64,000 nt of DNA from an uncultured Eubacteriales bacterium (GCA_902793325.1 CADBCY010000006.1:62001-126000); one strand, 5' to 3'. Numbered from the stretch's first letter, positions 16,974 to 26,236 are shown. A program made the numbers and translations. Notes: generated by a model from the sequence alone, not told the origin.

Positions 16974-18890
16974 ATGAACCTGCTTACCCTGCAAAACGTG
17001 AACAAATCCTTCGGCGTGAACGAAGTGCTGAAGGACATCAACCTGACGCTCCAGGCCGGCTCGCGGATGGGGCTGGTCGGCGTGAACGGCTGCGGCAAAT
17101 CCACGCTGTTCAAGCTGATCAGCGGCGACATGGAGCCGGATTCCGGCAACATCGCGCTCGTGCGCGGCGCCACGCTGGGCGTGCTGACCCAGGACGCGGA
17201 CATCCAGAGCGACCTGACCATCCAGGAGGAGCTGGAGCGGGTGTTCGACCCGGTGCGGGAGATGGAGGCACGCATGCACCGCATGGAGGCCGACATGGCC
17301 GAGGCCCACGCCGACCCCGACGCCTTCCGGCAGCTCTCCAACGCCTACGCCCGGCTGGTGCAGCGCTTCGAGGACGCCGGGGGCTACGAGTGGCCCAGCC
17401 GCATCCAGGGCGTGCTGGCGGGCCTGGGCTTTGCCCGCGGGCGCGAGACGCAGCCCGCGAACCTGCTCTCCGGCGGCGAGAAGACGCGGCTGTGCCTCGC
17501 GCGGCTGCTGCTCACCCAGCCGGACCTGCTCATGCTGGACGAGCCCACCAACCACCTCGACCTCGCCAGCACCCAGTGGCTGGAGGAGACGCTGAAGAAG
17601 TACCGCGGCACGGTGCTGGTCATCAGCCACGACCGCTACTTCCTGAACGCCGTGTGCGACGCCATGGCGGAGATCAGCATGAAGCGCCTCACCCAGTACG
17701 CCGGCAACTACGACCGCTTCGCCGTCCAGCGCCAGGCGAACCTGGAGCGCCAACTGAAGGAGTACAAGCTCCAGCAGCAGGAGATCGCCCGGCAGGAGGC
17801 CATCATCGCCCGCTACCGCATGTACAACCGGGAGAAATCCATCAAGGCGGCGGAGAGCCGGGAAAAGCGGCTGGAAAAGCTGGAACGGCTGGAGAAGCCC
17901 GTCAGCGACCAGAAGGTGCGCTTCAACTTCACCGCCCGGCGCCGCACCGGCGACGACGTATTGATGGTGAAGGACCTCGCCAAGGGCTTCGAGGGCCGCA
18001 AGCTGTTCGAGCACTTCAACCTGCACCTGCGCGCCGGGGACCGCGTGGCGGTCATCGGCCCCAACGGCGTCGGCAAGTCCACACTGCTCAACATCATCGC
18101 GGGCGCGCTGCCCCCGGACGGCGGCACGGTGGTGTTCGGCAGCAACGTGGACCTGGGGTACTACGACCAGCAGCAGAGCCGGCTCCACCCGGAAAAGCAG
18201 GTGCTGGACGAGCTGTGGGACGATTTCCCCCGCCTGGAGATGGACCGCGTGCGCGGCGTGCTGGCGCTGTTCCTGCTCACCGGCGACGACGTGTACCAGC
18301 CCGTGGGCACGCTGTCGGGCGGCGAGCGCGGCCGGGTGGCGCTGGCGAAGCTGATGCTGCGGCAGGACAACCTGCTGCTGCTGGACGAGCCCACCAACCA
18401 CCTGGACATGGACAGCCGCGAGGTGCTGGAGGCGGCGCTGGACGACTTCGACGGCACGCTGCTCACCGTGAGCCACGACCGCTACTTCATCAACAAGGTC
18501 GCCACGCGCATCGTCGAGCTGACGCCCGGCGGCGTGCGCGAATACCTGGGCAACTACGACGCCTACCTGGAGAAGAAGCGCCTGGAGGCCTCCGGCGAGG
18601 AGGAGCTGTCCGCCTCCGGCGTGACGCGCACCCAACTGGACAAGGAGAAGCGCCGCCAGCGGCTGGCGCAGGAATCCGAGAAGGCGCTGAAGCAGAAGCT
18701 GAAGGCCGCCGAGCAGGGCATCGCCGCCACCGAGGCGCGCATCGAGGCGCTGGAGGCGCAGATGGGTCTGCCGGAGGTCTACGCCAACCCGGCGGAGTCC
18801 GCCCGCGTCGCCCGCGAGCACCGCGAGGCCCAGGAGGCGCTGGACGAGCTCTACGAGACCTGGGAGGCGCTGGACGCGGTCCTCAGCTGA
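16974..18890 (+). CDS. ABC-F family ATPase (Uup/YdiF-like)
   Basis: 638 aa with two ABC domains and no membrane helices, the ABC-F layout. Domain 1: Walker A GVNGCGKST, signature LSGGEKTRLCLARLLL, LLMLDEPTNHLDLAS. A charged linker (roughly residues 240-320, rich in K/R/E) corresponds to the region that enters the ribosomal tRNA site. Domain 2: GPNGVGKST, LSGGERGRVALAKLML, LLLLDEPTNHLD. A C-terminal coiled coil of about 80 residues follows. ABC-F proteins act on translating ribosomes; some give antibiotic protection. The long coiled-coil tail favours a housekeeping Uup/YdiF type. It lies 24 bases after the zincin gene. Confidence 0.93.
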   Translation: MNLLTLQNVNKSFGVNEVLKDINLTLQAGSRMGLVGVNGCGKSTLFKLISGDMEPDSGNIALVRGATLGVLTQDADIQSDLTIQEELERVFDPVREMEARMHRMEADMAEAHADPDAFRQLSNAYARLVQRFEDAGGYEWPSRIQGVLAGLGFARGRETQPANLLSGGEKTRLCLARLLLTQPDLLMLDEPTNHLDLASTQWLEETLKKYRGTVLVISHDRYFLNAVCDAMAEISMKRLTQYAGNYDRFAVQRQANLERQLKEYKLQQQEIARQEAIIARYRMYNREKSIKAAESREKRLEKLERLEKPVSDQKVRFNFTARRRTGDDVLMVKDLAKGFEGRKLFEHFNLHLRAGDRVAVIGPNGVGKSTLLNIIAGALPPDGGTVVFGSNVDLGYYDQQQSRLHPEKQVLDELWDDFPRLEMDRVRGVLALFLLTGDDVYQPVGTLSGGERGRVALAKLMLRQDNLLLLDEPTNHLDMDSREVLEAALDDFDGTLLTVSHDRYFINKVATRIVELTPGGVREYLGNYDAYLEKKRLEASGEEELSASGVTRTQLDKEKRRQRLAQESEKALKQKLKAAEQGIAATEARIEALEAQMGLPEVYANPAESARVAREHREAQEALDELYETWEALDAVLS

Positions 18891-18964
18891 CGCGCCGACG
18901 CCCATCCCCGAACCATCGCACCGTCAACAAAAGCCCCGACGACCCATGAAACGGAGGGATTCCC

Positions 18965-19519
18965 GTGAAACGCACCATTTCCCTGCTGCTCACCCTGCTG
19001 CTCCTCGCCGCCCTGACCGGCGCGGCGCTGGCGGAGGACCTGTCGCAGACCTTTACCACGCCCTACTTCACCCTGTCCATCCCCGGGGACTGGGTGATCA
19101 AGTCCGAAGGCCTGGACAAGGAGGAGGACTTCGAGGAATTCGGCACCATGATCTCCCCCGAGGACCCCGGCCTGGTGATCGAGGCTGGCATGGTCCACTA
19201 CAGCGACCTGAGCGACATCGCCCTGTGGAGCGCCGACGAGGACGCCATGCAGGACTACATCGACGCCCTGCTGGAGGACTTTGAGGACGCAAACGGCGAG
19301 TACGTGGAAACCCTGCGGTCGGGCAGCATCCCCTTTGTGGTGCTCCGCGCCTCGGACGGCGATGGCGCCTACCGCTACGTGGACACCATGACCAACGGCT
19401 ACGCCATCGTGTTCTACGTCTACCACGCCAGCAGCGACGACGACAGAATCTCGGAGCCGACAGAGGCGGAGTGGGCGCTGTTCGAGCGCATACTCGCCAC
19501 CTTCCGGCCCGTCGCGTAA
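18965..19519 (+). CDS. secreted protein of unknown function
   Basis: 184 aa from GTG 18965 with CGGAGGGA upstream. The signal peptide is about residues 1-23, ending GAALAEDL. The mature domain of about 160 residues begins with FTTPYFTLSIPGDWVI, a pattern seen in PsbP-like or lipoprotein-type small secreted domains that start with a 'surface-exposed beta strand plus DW' segment. No catalytic motif is visible. It lies 12 bases before the clostripain-family protease gene, and another secreted protein of similar size and layout follows that protease, suggesting a functional group at the cell surface. Confidence 0.8.
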   Translation: MKRTISLLLTLLLLAALTGAALAEDLSQTFTTPYFTLSIPGDWVIKSEGLDKEEDFEEFGTMISPEDPGLVIEAGMVHYSDLSDIALWSADEDAMQDYIDALLEDFEDANGEYVETLRSGSIPFVVLRASDGDGAYRYVDTMTNGYAIVFYVYHASSDDDRISEPTEAEWALFERILATFRPVA

Positions 19520-19531
19520 GGGGACGGTACG

Positions 19532-21769
19532 ATGAAGGCGCGCATCCTGTCGCTGCTGCTGGCGCTGTGCCTGCTGTGCTGCGCCCTGCCCGCCGTCGCC
19601 GCGCAGCGGGCGTGGACGGTGCTGGTCTACATATGCGGCGCGAACCTGGAGAGCGAGTACGGGCAGGCGTCGCGGGACATCGCCGAGATGGTGGCCTCGG
19701 GTGTCGGCGCGTCCGGGGACGTCGCGGTGCTGATCGCCACGGGCGGCGCCTCGGAATGGCAGCGCTACGGCATATCGTCGAAGCGGGTGCAATACTACCG
19801 CGTGGGCGCGGACGGCCCGGAGCGCGTGAAGAACGGCGGCGACGCCAGCATGGGTGACCCCGGCACGCTGTCCGCGTTCCTGCGCTGGGGGCTCGCCGAG
19901 GCGCCCGCGCAGCGCTGCGCGCTCGTGCTGTGGGACCACGGCGGCGGGCCGGTGTACGGCCTGTGCGGCGACGAGAACCACGGGGACGCGCTGTCCCTGC
20001 CCGAGCTGCGCAAGGCGCTGGCGTCGGGGCTGGGCTCGACGAAGCTGGACATACTGGCCTTTGACGCCTGCATGATGAACTGCGTCGACACCTGCGCCCT
20101 GGCCGCGGACTACGCGCGCTACGCCGTAGCCAGCCAGGACATCGTCAGCGGCACGGGGTTCGACTACGACGGCTGGCTAAAGCCGCTGATCGCCAATCCC
20201 GGCATGCCCGCCGCGGAGGTCGCGCGGCAGATGGCCGAGACCTACGTCCGCTCCAACGCCGGCGGTCGCGAGCGCGACACCGTCAGCATGGCCGTGGTGG
20301 ACTGCGCCGCCATGCCCGCCGTCCGACGGGCCGCGGACGCCTTCGGCGCGGCGCTGACCCCGCTGGTCTCCACCAACCGCGCCGCCGTGATGCGCGTGCG
20401 CAGCCGCATGACGTCCTTCGGCGAGTTCATGGGCGAGGATGCCTCGGACCTCGTGGACGTCGCCGCGCTGTGCGACGCCTATGCGCCGCTTTTGCCCGGG
20501 GCGTGCGCCGCGCTCAAGCAGGCCGCCGCGAACGCCGTGGTCTTCTTCGACGCCACCGACGACTTCACGGAACAGGCGAGCGGCCTCTCGCTCTTCTTCC
20601 CCTACAGCACCGCGCGCGGGGAATCCGAGGAGATCCTCGATCACTACGGCGCGGAGTCGGGCGGCTACGCGGCGCTGGTGCGCGCCATGACCGAGGCCCG
20701 GCTCGAAGGCGGCTACGATATGGTCACCACCGCCTCGTCCCCCTTCGCCTTCTACAGCACCGACGGCGTGTCCTCGGGCGAGGGCGCGCTGGTCAACATC
20801 TGGGACGGCTTCTACGGCGACACCGTGTCCTCGGGGGACGTCGCGCAGGCGGGCGGCGGCTCCATCTGGGCGGGCCTGGCCTCGGGGAGCATCTGGGACG
20901 GGCTGCCCACGGCCGCACCCACGCAGGGTTCCATCTGGGGCGGGCTGCCCACGGCTTCCCCCACGCCGGGCTCCATCTGGGCGGGCCTGCCCACGCCAGG
21001 CCCTGCGCAGGCGGCGACGCCGGCGCTGGTCAACATCTGGGCGGGCCTCCTGAACGACGGCGCGGACTACTACCAGCCCGGCGAGGCCAACGACAACGTG
21101 CAGCCGGGCATCAGCGAGGCGCTGGCCCCGGACGCGCTGGTGTCCGCGGCGGAGGCGTACTTCTCCTCCTCCGCGCTGACGGCGCAGTCCGTGTACACGC
21201 TGCAGCTCACCCGCCGGGACCTCGACCATCTGACCGCTGCCAGCGGCGTGCTGTTCCTGCGCAGGGACGGCGCGCGCATCTGCCTGGGCGATCTGGGCGA
21301 GACGCAGATCGACTGGTCCACGGGCCTGGTCTTTTCCATGTTCGACGGTTCCTGGCCCATGCTGGAGGGCCGCATGGTGCGGGCCCAGCGGCTGTACGCC
21401 GCCGAGGACGGCAGCGCGCGCTTCGTGATCCCCGCCCGCGTGAACGGCCTGCGCATGTACCTGCTGGCCGCGGTGGACGCGGGCGGCGAGGCGCGGATAC
21501 TGGGCGCGACGCAGGGCTACGACCAGGCGGGCTTCGCCGTGCGCGGCAGCATTCCGCTGACGCCGGGCATGACCGTCGAGCCGCTGTACGCCACCGTCGC
21601 CCCGGACGGCGCGGAGACGGAGTACGCGGGCGAGGCCATCGAGGTCCCCGAGGCCGGGCTGACCCTCGCCTGGGGCCCGGTGCCCGCGGGCGAATACGAG
21701 TACTGCTTCCGCCTCACCGATCTCGCCGGCCGCGCGCAGTATACCGACGCGATCGCGCTGCGCTTCTGA
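19532..21769 (+). CDS. secreted clostripain-family (C11) cysteine peptidase with Ile-Trp repeat linker
   Basis: 745 aa. Signal peptide at about residues 1-23. The C11 domain covers about residues 25-390: WTVLVYICGANLE at the start, the catalytic His in ALVLWDHGGGPVYG and the catalytic Cys in LAFDACMMNCVDT. Clostripain relatives cleave after Arg or Lys and often self-process. Residues about 420-505 contain six copies of an IWxG(L/F) motif, four of them as GSIWxGL separated by Ala/Thr/Pro-rich spacers. A beta-rich C-terminal domain of about 240 residues follows. The repeat resembles no known anchor; it may be a flexible linker or binding segment. It follows a secreted protein gene by 12 bases. 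Confidence 0.9.
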   Translation: MKARILSLLLALCLLCCALPAVAAQRAWTVLVYICGANLESEYGQASRDIAEMVASGVGASGDVAVLIATGGASEWQRYGISSKRVQYYRVGADGPERVKNGGDASMGDPGTLSAFLRWGLAEAPAQRCALVLWDHGGGPVYGLCGDENHGDALSLPELRKALASGLGSTKLDILAFDACMMNCVDTCALAADYARYAVASQDIVSGTGFDYDGWLKPLIANPGMPAAEVARQMAETYVRSNAGGRERDTVSMAVVDCAAMPAVRRAADAFGAALTPLVSTNRAAVMRVRSRMTSFGEFMGEDASDLVDVAALCDAYAPLLPGACAALKQAAANAVVFFDATDDFTEQASGLSLFFPYSTARGESEEILDHYGAESGGYAALVRAMTEARLEGGYDMVTTASSPFAFYSTDGVSSGEGALVNIWDGFYGDTVSSGDVAQAGGGSIWAGLASGSIWDGLPTAAPTQGSIWGGLPTASPTPGSIWAGLPTPGPAQAATPALVNIWAGLLNDGADYYQPGEANDNVQPGISEALAPDALVSAAEAYFSSSALTAQSVYTLQLTRRDLDHLTAASGVLFLRRDGARICLGDLGETQIDWSTGLVFSMFDGSWPMLEGRMVRAQRLYAAEDGSARFVIPARVNGLRMYLLAAVDAGGEARILGATQGYDQAGFAVRGSIPLTPGMTVEPLYATVAPDGAETEYAGEAIEVPEAGLTLAWGPVPAGEYEYCFRLTDLAGRAQYTDAIALRF

Positions 21770-21837
21770 CGAACGGGCGTCTCCCGCCGATTCCGGCCGC
21801 GCAGGCGTCGGGCAGGGGCGTGGCGATCCGCAAATTT

Positions 21838-21891
21838 GGTGTAAAAGATTTCCAAATCATGGTTTACACCCCGCTGGAATTGTGCTATAAT
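21838..21891 (+). promoter_or_regulatory. promoter with nested dyad symmetry upstream of the second small secreted protein
   Basis: TTTACA (21863-21868), 17 bases, TATAAT (21886-21891) with TGC before the -10. GGTGTAAA (21838-21845) and TTTACACC (21863-21870) are inverted repeats overlapping the -35, and GATTT-CC-AAATC (21847-21858) is nested inside. It is a likely binding site for a regulator. Confidence 0.72.
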
Positions 21892-21944
21892 GCTTCCGGC
21901 TTTTGGATAGAGCCGAAATCAATCGAGAAGTGAGGAACCCTATC

Positions 21945-22466
21945 ATGAAGAAGATTCTTGCCATCCTGATGGTCCTGTGCATGTTTGCCTGCTCCGCCGC
22001 GCTGGCCGAGCCCGTCGAGCTGAACTGGGAAGACGTGGAGCCCGCGCTGTCCGCAGGCGGCGTCCAGGGCGATTTTGTGACCTTCGACGAGATCGCCGTG
22101 AAGATCTGGCTGCCCAGCGACCTCAAGCCCACCGAGCTGAGCGATGAGGACCGCGAAGCGGGCTACATCGGCTACTTCCAGACGGATGCCCAGGACGCCA
22201 TAGTCTCCGTGATGTACGTGGACGTGGACGGCACCTCCCTGGAGGATTACGCTGCCCAGCTGCCCGACCTCGGCGCGACCGAGATCGAAATGGTCACGCT
22301 GAACGGCCTGAACGGCGTCAGCTACAAGCTGGAGGAGAACGACACCGTGTCCATCGCCTTCACCACCGAAGCCGGATACATCCTCGAGGTCACCATGTGG
22401 CCCGCCTCCGAGGAGGGCGCGGACCTCGTCTGGGGCTGCGTCGGCGCTTCCATCCAGGCGGAATAA
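21945..22466 (+). CDS. small secreted protein of unknown function
   Basis: 173 aa from ATG 21945, after a GTGAGGAA ribosome site. The signal peptide is about residues 1-21, ending SAALAEPV; a Cys in LVMCMFACSAA-like context could allow lipidation. The mature part is acidic, with a strand-rich pattern (FDEIAVKIWLPSDLKP, DAIVSVMYVDVDGTSLEDY, GYILEVTMWPASEEG). Size and layout match the secreted protein at 18965, and both may belong to one fold family, but identity is low by eye. It has its own promoter and a strong terminator. Function unknown. Confidence 0.82.
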   Translation: MKKILAILMVLCMFACSAALAEPVELNWEDVEPALSAGGVQGDFVTFDEIAVKIWLPSDLKPTELSDEDREAGYIGYFQTDAQDAIVSVMYVDVDGTSLEDYAAQLPDLGATEIEMVTLNGLNGVSYKLEENDTVSIAFTTEAGYILEVTMWPASEEGADLVWGCVGASIQAE

Positions 22467-22484
22467 TCCCGAATACAACGCAAG

Positions 22485-22519
22485 CAACGGAGCCGGTCGC
22501 AACGCGACCGGCTCCGTTG
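22485..22519. terminator. bidirectional terminator between convergent genes
   Basis: CAACGGAGCCGGTCGC (22485-22500), AAC, then GCGACCGGCTCCGTTG (22504-22519) and TGTTT. It separates the secreted protein gene from the convergent M20 gene. Confidence 0.82.
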
Positions 22520-22529
22520 TGTTTATGCA

Positions 22530-23933
22530 TCAATCGTAGTAGTGCGGCTTGACGTCCGCGGGGATCAGGCATTTGTAGCGCCTGCCGTCCAGGCGGCGGT
22601 TGAGCTCGGCGCGGGCCTGCGCGAGGCGCTCCGGGTTTTCCAGGAGCTTTTTCGCCGTCAGCGCGATGACCCTGCCCGCGTGCAGCATGCCCTTCATGGC
22701 GATGGAGGACTTGCCCTGCGCTACCCACTGCCAGCTGTGCCCGCCCGCGCCGTAGCTGAAGCAGGCGGTGTTGCAGGTGACCGTGGGCACGACCCAGCTC
22801 ACGTCGCCCACGTCGGTGGAGCCCATCCCGCAGCGGTCGGAGGGCAGCGTCTCCACGTAGGCGTCGCACAGCGGCTTTTCTCGGATGCTTTCCTCCAGCG
22901 CCTGCCGGTCGCGGACGGCGTTCGGCAGGTCGGAGAGCTGCCCCTCCACGGGGAAGGTCGCCTTGAACGCCCGCGCGTAGTCCAGCTCCTCCGCGGTGTA
23001 ATCGGGCGCGCCGATCTCCCGGAACGCCTCGTCCATCACGCCCTCGAGCGTGAAGCTGGGCACGGTGTTGCTCAGGCCCTCGTCGAACACGATCTCCAGC
23101 TCTGTGCCGGTCATCAGCGCTGCGCCGCGGGCGATGTCCTTCACCCGTTCGTACAGCGCCTCGCACTTGGGGTTGGTGGCGGAGCGCACCAGGTAGCGGC
23201 TCTCGGCATAGGCCTGCACCACGTTCGGGGACGCGCCGCCGGCGTCGGAGATGGCGTAGTGCACGCGGTCGGAGTCCTCCATGTGCTCGCGCAGGTAGTT
23301 GACGCCCACGTTCATCAGCTCCACGGCGTCCAGCGCGCTGCGGCCCAGGTGCGGGGCGCTGGAGGCGTGCGCGGCCACGCCGCGGAAGCGGAAGTAGCAC
23401 TGTATGCAGCTCAGGCTCGAGCCGCGCGACACCATGTGGAAGTTGTCCGGGTGCCACGTCAGCGCCGCGTCGCAGTCGTCGAACAGGCCGTCGCGCGCCA
23501 TGTACGCCTTGCCGGAGCCGCTCTCCTCGCCGGGACAGCCGTACACCCGCACCGTGCCGGCGCAGCCCTTCTCCGCGAGCATGTCCCGGATCAGCAGCCC
23601 CGCGGCGATGGCGCCCACGCCCAGCAGGTGGTGGCCGCAGCCATGGCCCATGGTGAAGCCGGGCTCGGGCGAGGGTTCCGCGCAGTCCGCCCGCTGCTGG
23701 AGGCCGTAGAGCGCGTCAAACTCGCCCAGCACGGCGAACACCGGATGGCCCTCGCCCCAGCTCGCCACGTAGCCCGTGACGGTATCCGCGGCGTTCTCCG
23801 CGACCTCGAAGCCCTGGGCGCGCAGGAAGGCCACCTGGGCGCGGCTACAGGCGAATTCCCGGAAGCCCGGCTCGGGGTGCGCCCAGCAGTACCTTGCCAG
23901 CTCTTCCAGACCGGCGGCGTATTTTTCCAGCAT
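22530..23933 (-). CDS. M20-family metallo-amidohydrolase (AbgB-like)
   Basis: 467 aa, starting at ATG 23933 with GGAGGAAGGA upstream. The open frame continues far 5' but that part is antisense-like shadow of the next gene. Metal-binding segments MGHGCGHHLLGVG and YGCPGEESGSGK, a central dimerisation domain (SCIQCYFRFRGVAAHASSAPHLGRSALDAV) and a C-terminal catalytic part (MGSTDVGDVSWVVPTV) match p-aminobenzoyl-glutamate hydrolase subunit B and related amidohydrolases. It should release an acyl or aryl group from an amino acid amide; the exact substrate is uncertain. It follows the S9 peptidase gene with about 50 bases between. Confidence 0.92.
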   Translation of the reverse strand: MLEKYAAGLEELARYCWAHPEPGFREFACSRAQVAFLRAQGFEVAENAADTVTGYVASWGEGHPVFAVLGEFDALYGLQQRADCAEPSPEPGFTMGHGCGHHLLGVGAIAAGLLIRDMLAEKGCAGTVRVYGCPGEESGSGKAYMARDGLFDDCDAALTWHPDNFHMVSRGSSLSCIQCYFRFRGVAAHASSAPHLGRSALDAVELMNVGVNYLREHMEDSDRVHYAISDAGGASPNVVQAYAESRYLVRSATNPKCEALYERVKDIARGAALMTGTELEIVFDEGLSNTVPSFTLEGVMDEAFREIGAPDYTAEELDYARAFKATFPVEGQLSDLPNAVRDRQALEESIREKPLCDAYVETLPSDRCGMGSTDVGDVSWVVPTVTCNTACFSYGAGGHSWQWVAQGKSSIAMKGMLHAGRVIALTAKKLLENPERLAQARAELNRRLDGRRYKCLIPADVKPHYYD

Positions 23934-23983
23934 CGTATTCCTTCCTCCGGTTCCGTGATTGCTCCCGGCGATGTGCCGGCGCG

Positions 23984-25942
23984 CTATTTCAGATACCTGT
24001 CGAACCAGCCGACGATCTCCTCCAGCCGCCGGATGCGGTGGCGCGGCTTGCCGGAGCGGGACAGCGAGTGGTTCTCCCCCTCGAACAGCACCATGCGCGA
24101 CGGCACGCCGAAGAACTTCATGGCCGCGAACATCTCCACGCCCTGGTCCACGGTGCAGTTGTAGTCGCACAGGGAATGGATGAAGAGTATGGGCGTCTTT
24201 GCCCGGTCGGCGTACTTGAGGGGCGAGGCCTCCCACATCTTCTCCATGCCGTTCCAGGGGTTGCCCTCGAGCTCGTTGGCGTCGAACGTAAAGCCGATCT
24301 CGCTGGAGCCGAAGTCCGCCACCCAGTTGGAGATGGAGCGCTGCGAGGCGATGGCCGCGAAGCGGTCGGTGTGGCCCTCGATCCAGTTGCACATGAAGCC
24401 GCCGTAGCTGCCGCCGGCGGCGCCCAGCCGCGCGGGATCCAACTGGGGCACGGCCGCCAGCACGTGGTCGGTGAAGGCCATCAGGTCCTCGTAGTCGATG
24501 GTGCCGTAGCGCCCGCGCAGGTCCGCGAAGGCCTCGCCGTAGCCGTCGCTGCCCCGGGGATTGCAGAAGAACACCACGTATCCCGCCGCGGCCAGCGCCT
24601 GCATCTCGTGGTGCAGCGCCGCGCCGTAGGCGCCCCGCGGCCCGCCGTGGATCTCCAGCACGCCGGGATAGCGCTTCTCCGGGTCGAAGTCCGCGGGCTT
24701 CAGCACCCAGCCCTCGACGCGCACGCCGTCGCGGTTCACGAAGGCCAGCCGCTCCGGCTCCGCCACGGCGTGCTCCGCCAGGAAGGCGTCGTTGAAGTCC
24801 GTGCGCCGGACCGCTTCCCCGCCCTCCAGCGCGTACAGCTCGCTCAAGCCGTTTACGGGGTTGGCGACGAACGCGAGGCGCTCGCCGTCGCCGTCCAGGC
24901 ACAGCACGTTGCCCGCGAAGGGCAGCAGCACCTCGACGGCGTTCTCCGCCGTCAGCCGCAGGATCTCCGAGTTCGCGCCGCGCTGGGCGATGAAGCACAC
25001 GTCCTCCCCCATGGCCGCGGCCTGCCTGCCGCCGCCGTGGGTGGTGTCCAGCACGCCGTTGCAGCCGATGTCGAAGTCCATCTTCGCCGCCAGCGACAGC
25101 GCGCCCGACGCGGGGTCGAACCGGTACCAGTCGTGCATCTGGCACAGGCCCCAGGGCTTCATGTCGGTCAGCGAGAGCGCGACGCCGCGCGCCGTCAGCA
25201 CCACCTCGCCCACGCTGTACTGCCCCGGCGCCACCATCACCGTCTCCGCTCCGGTGTCCAGGTCCACGAGCCTCGCCTCGTCGCAGGTCGGGACGACGTC
25301 GCGGTACGCGCAGCCCGCGTAGGCCAGCAGGTGTCCCCGCAAGTCCCAGGCGGCGACGTTGAAGCATTCCCCGGTCAGCCGGTCGAGCTTCCCGCTTTCG
25401 CTCTCGAAGGTGAACAGCGTATTGCGCACGCGGGACACGAAGCCCTTCCCGTTGGCCCAGAAGGGCACCTCCTCGAGCACGTGGTAGTCCCCGTAGTCCT
25501 CGCGAAGGGTCTCGTCCTGGTCCTTGTCGGGCCGGTTCAGGTCCACCGTGGCCGCTACGAGGTACTTCCCGCCGCCCAGCGGACGGATGCCGTCCGCGCT
25601 GAGGGGCAGCTCGAAGGCGCGCTGCGCCTCGCCGCCCCGGATGTCCAGCCGGTAGAACACCGTCTTTTCCTCCAGCTTGCCGGGCTTGTCGGCCTCGGCC
25701 CGCTCGGCGGGGAACAGCAGCGTGTGCCCGTCCTCCCAGGCAAAGCCCTCCTCCCTGCCGGCGTAGGTCAGCTGCCGCACCGCCCCGGTGGCGTTGTCCA
25801 TGACGTACAGCCAGGATTCGTAGCGGTTCTCCTTGCGGTTCTGCTTCGAGGAAACGAAGGCCGTATGCGCGCCGTCCGGGCTGATCGCCGGGGCAGACAC
25901 AAAGCGGATCTCCATGAGGGAAGCGATGTCGATGGGCTTCAT
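23984..25942 (-). CDS. S9-family acylaminoacyl/prolyl-type serine peptidase
   Basis: 652 aa, starting at ATG 25942 after AAGGAGAA. The N-terminal two-thirds is a beta-propeller (repeated strand patterns from about residue 20 to 390). The C-terminal alpha/beta-hydrolase domain carries the nucleophile Ser in AAGGSYGGFMCNW, Asp in LFIHSLCDYNCTVDQG and His in FEGENHSLSRSGK. There is no signal peptide, so it is cytoplasmic. Such enzymes cut short peptides, removing acylated or other N-terminal residues. Together with the downstream M20 hydrolase it suggests peptide scavenging. Confidence 0.93.
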   Translation of the reverse strand: MKPIDIASLMEIRFVSAPAISPDGAHTAFVSSKQNRKENRYESWLYVMDNATGAVRQLTYAGREEGFAWEDGHTLLFPAERAEADKPGKLEEKTVFYRLDIRGGEAQRAFELPLSADGIRPLGGGKYLVAATVDLNRPDKDQDETLREDYGDYHVLEEVPFWANGKGFVSRVRNTLFTFESESGKLDRLTGECFNVAAWDLRGHLLAYAGCAYRDVVPTCDEARLVDLDTGAETVMVAPGQYSVGEVVLTARGVALSLTDMKPWGLCQMHDWYRFDPASGALSLAAKMDFDIGCNGVLDTTHGGGRQAAAMGEDVCFIAQRGANSEILRLTAENAVEVLLPFAGNVLCLDGDGERLAFVANPVNGLSELYALEGGEAVRRTDFNDAFLAEHAVAEPERLAFVNRDGVRVEGWVLKPADFDPEKRYPGVLEIHGGPRGAYGAALHHEMQALAAAGYVVFFCNPRGSDGYGEAFADLRGRYGTIDYEDLMAFTDHVLAAVPQLDPARLGAAGGSYGGFMCNWIEGHTDRFAAIASQRSISNWVADFGSSEIGFTFDANELEGNPWNGMEKMWEASPLKYADRAKTPILFIHSLCDYNCTVDQGVEMFAAMKFFGVPSRMVLFEGENHSLSRSGKPRHRIRRLEEIVGWFDRYLK

Positions 25943-26115
25943 GGCGTTTTCTCCTTGCGGTATGGTCGGTTCGTTGAATATCGAATGCGGGGAGCGCGCA
26001 TTCGCGCTCCCCGCGTGCGGTTCGTCCGGCGGTCGCTTGCTTCGCGATGACCCCCTGGCCGTCGTTCACGGACACGCCGTCCCGCGCCCGCATTCGGATG
26101 CAGGCACAGGATTTG

Positions 26116-26236
26116 GTATAATTATAAATATCGGGTTTGAATTTTACCGGCACATTGCGTAAACCCGCGGTAAAATCAAACCGTTTTGCCCCGATCCCAT
26201 GCATGGCAGGCTGTATATGAAGCTGCATATACAGCC
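26116..26236. other. intergenic region with two large inverted repeats
   Basis: The 319-base gap 25943-26261 separates two minus-strand genes. GGTTTGAATTTTACCG (26134-26149) pairs with CGGTAAAATCAAACC (26168-26182), one base bulged. GGCTGTATATG (26209-26219) pairs perfectly with CATATACAGCC (26226-26236), flanked by direct repeats of ATGCATGGCA. A TATAAT occurs on both strands near 26117-26127. The second stem could terminate the esterase transcript; the AT-rich part could hold the S9 peptidase promoter. No gene seen. Confidence 0.6.

Noticed and set aside
16974-18890. Antibiotic-resistance ABC-F protein
   Set aside because: Without a closer match the linker and coiled-coil tail fit housekeeping Uup/YdiF proteins; resistance is not supported.
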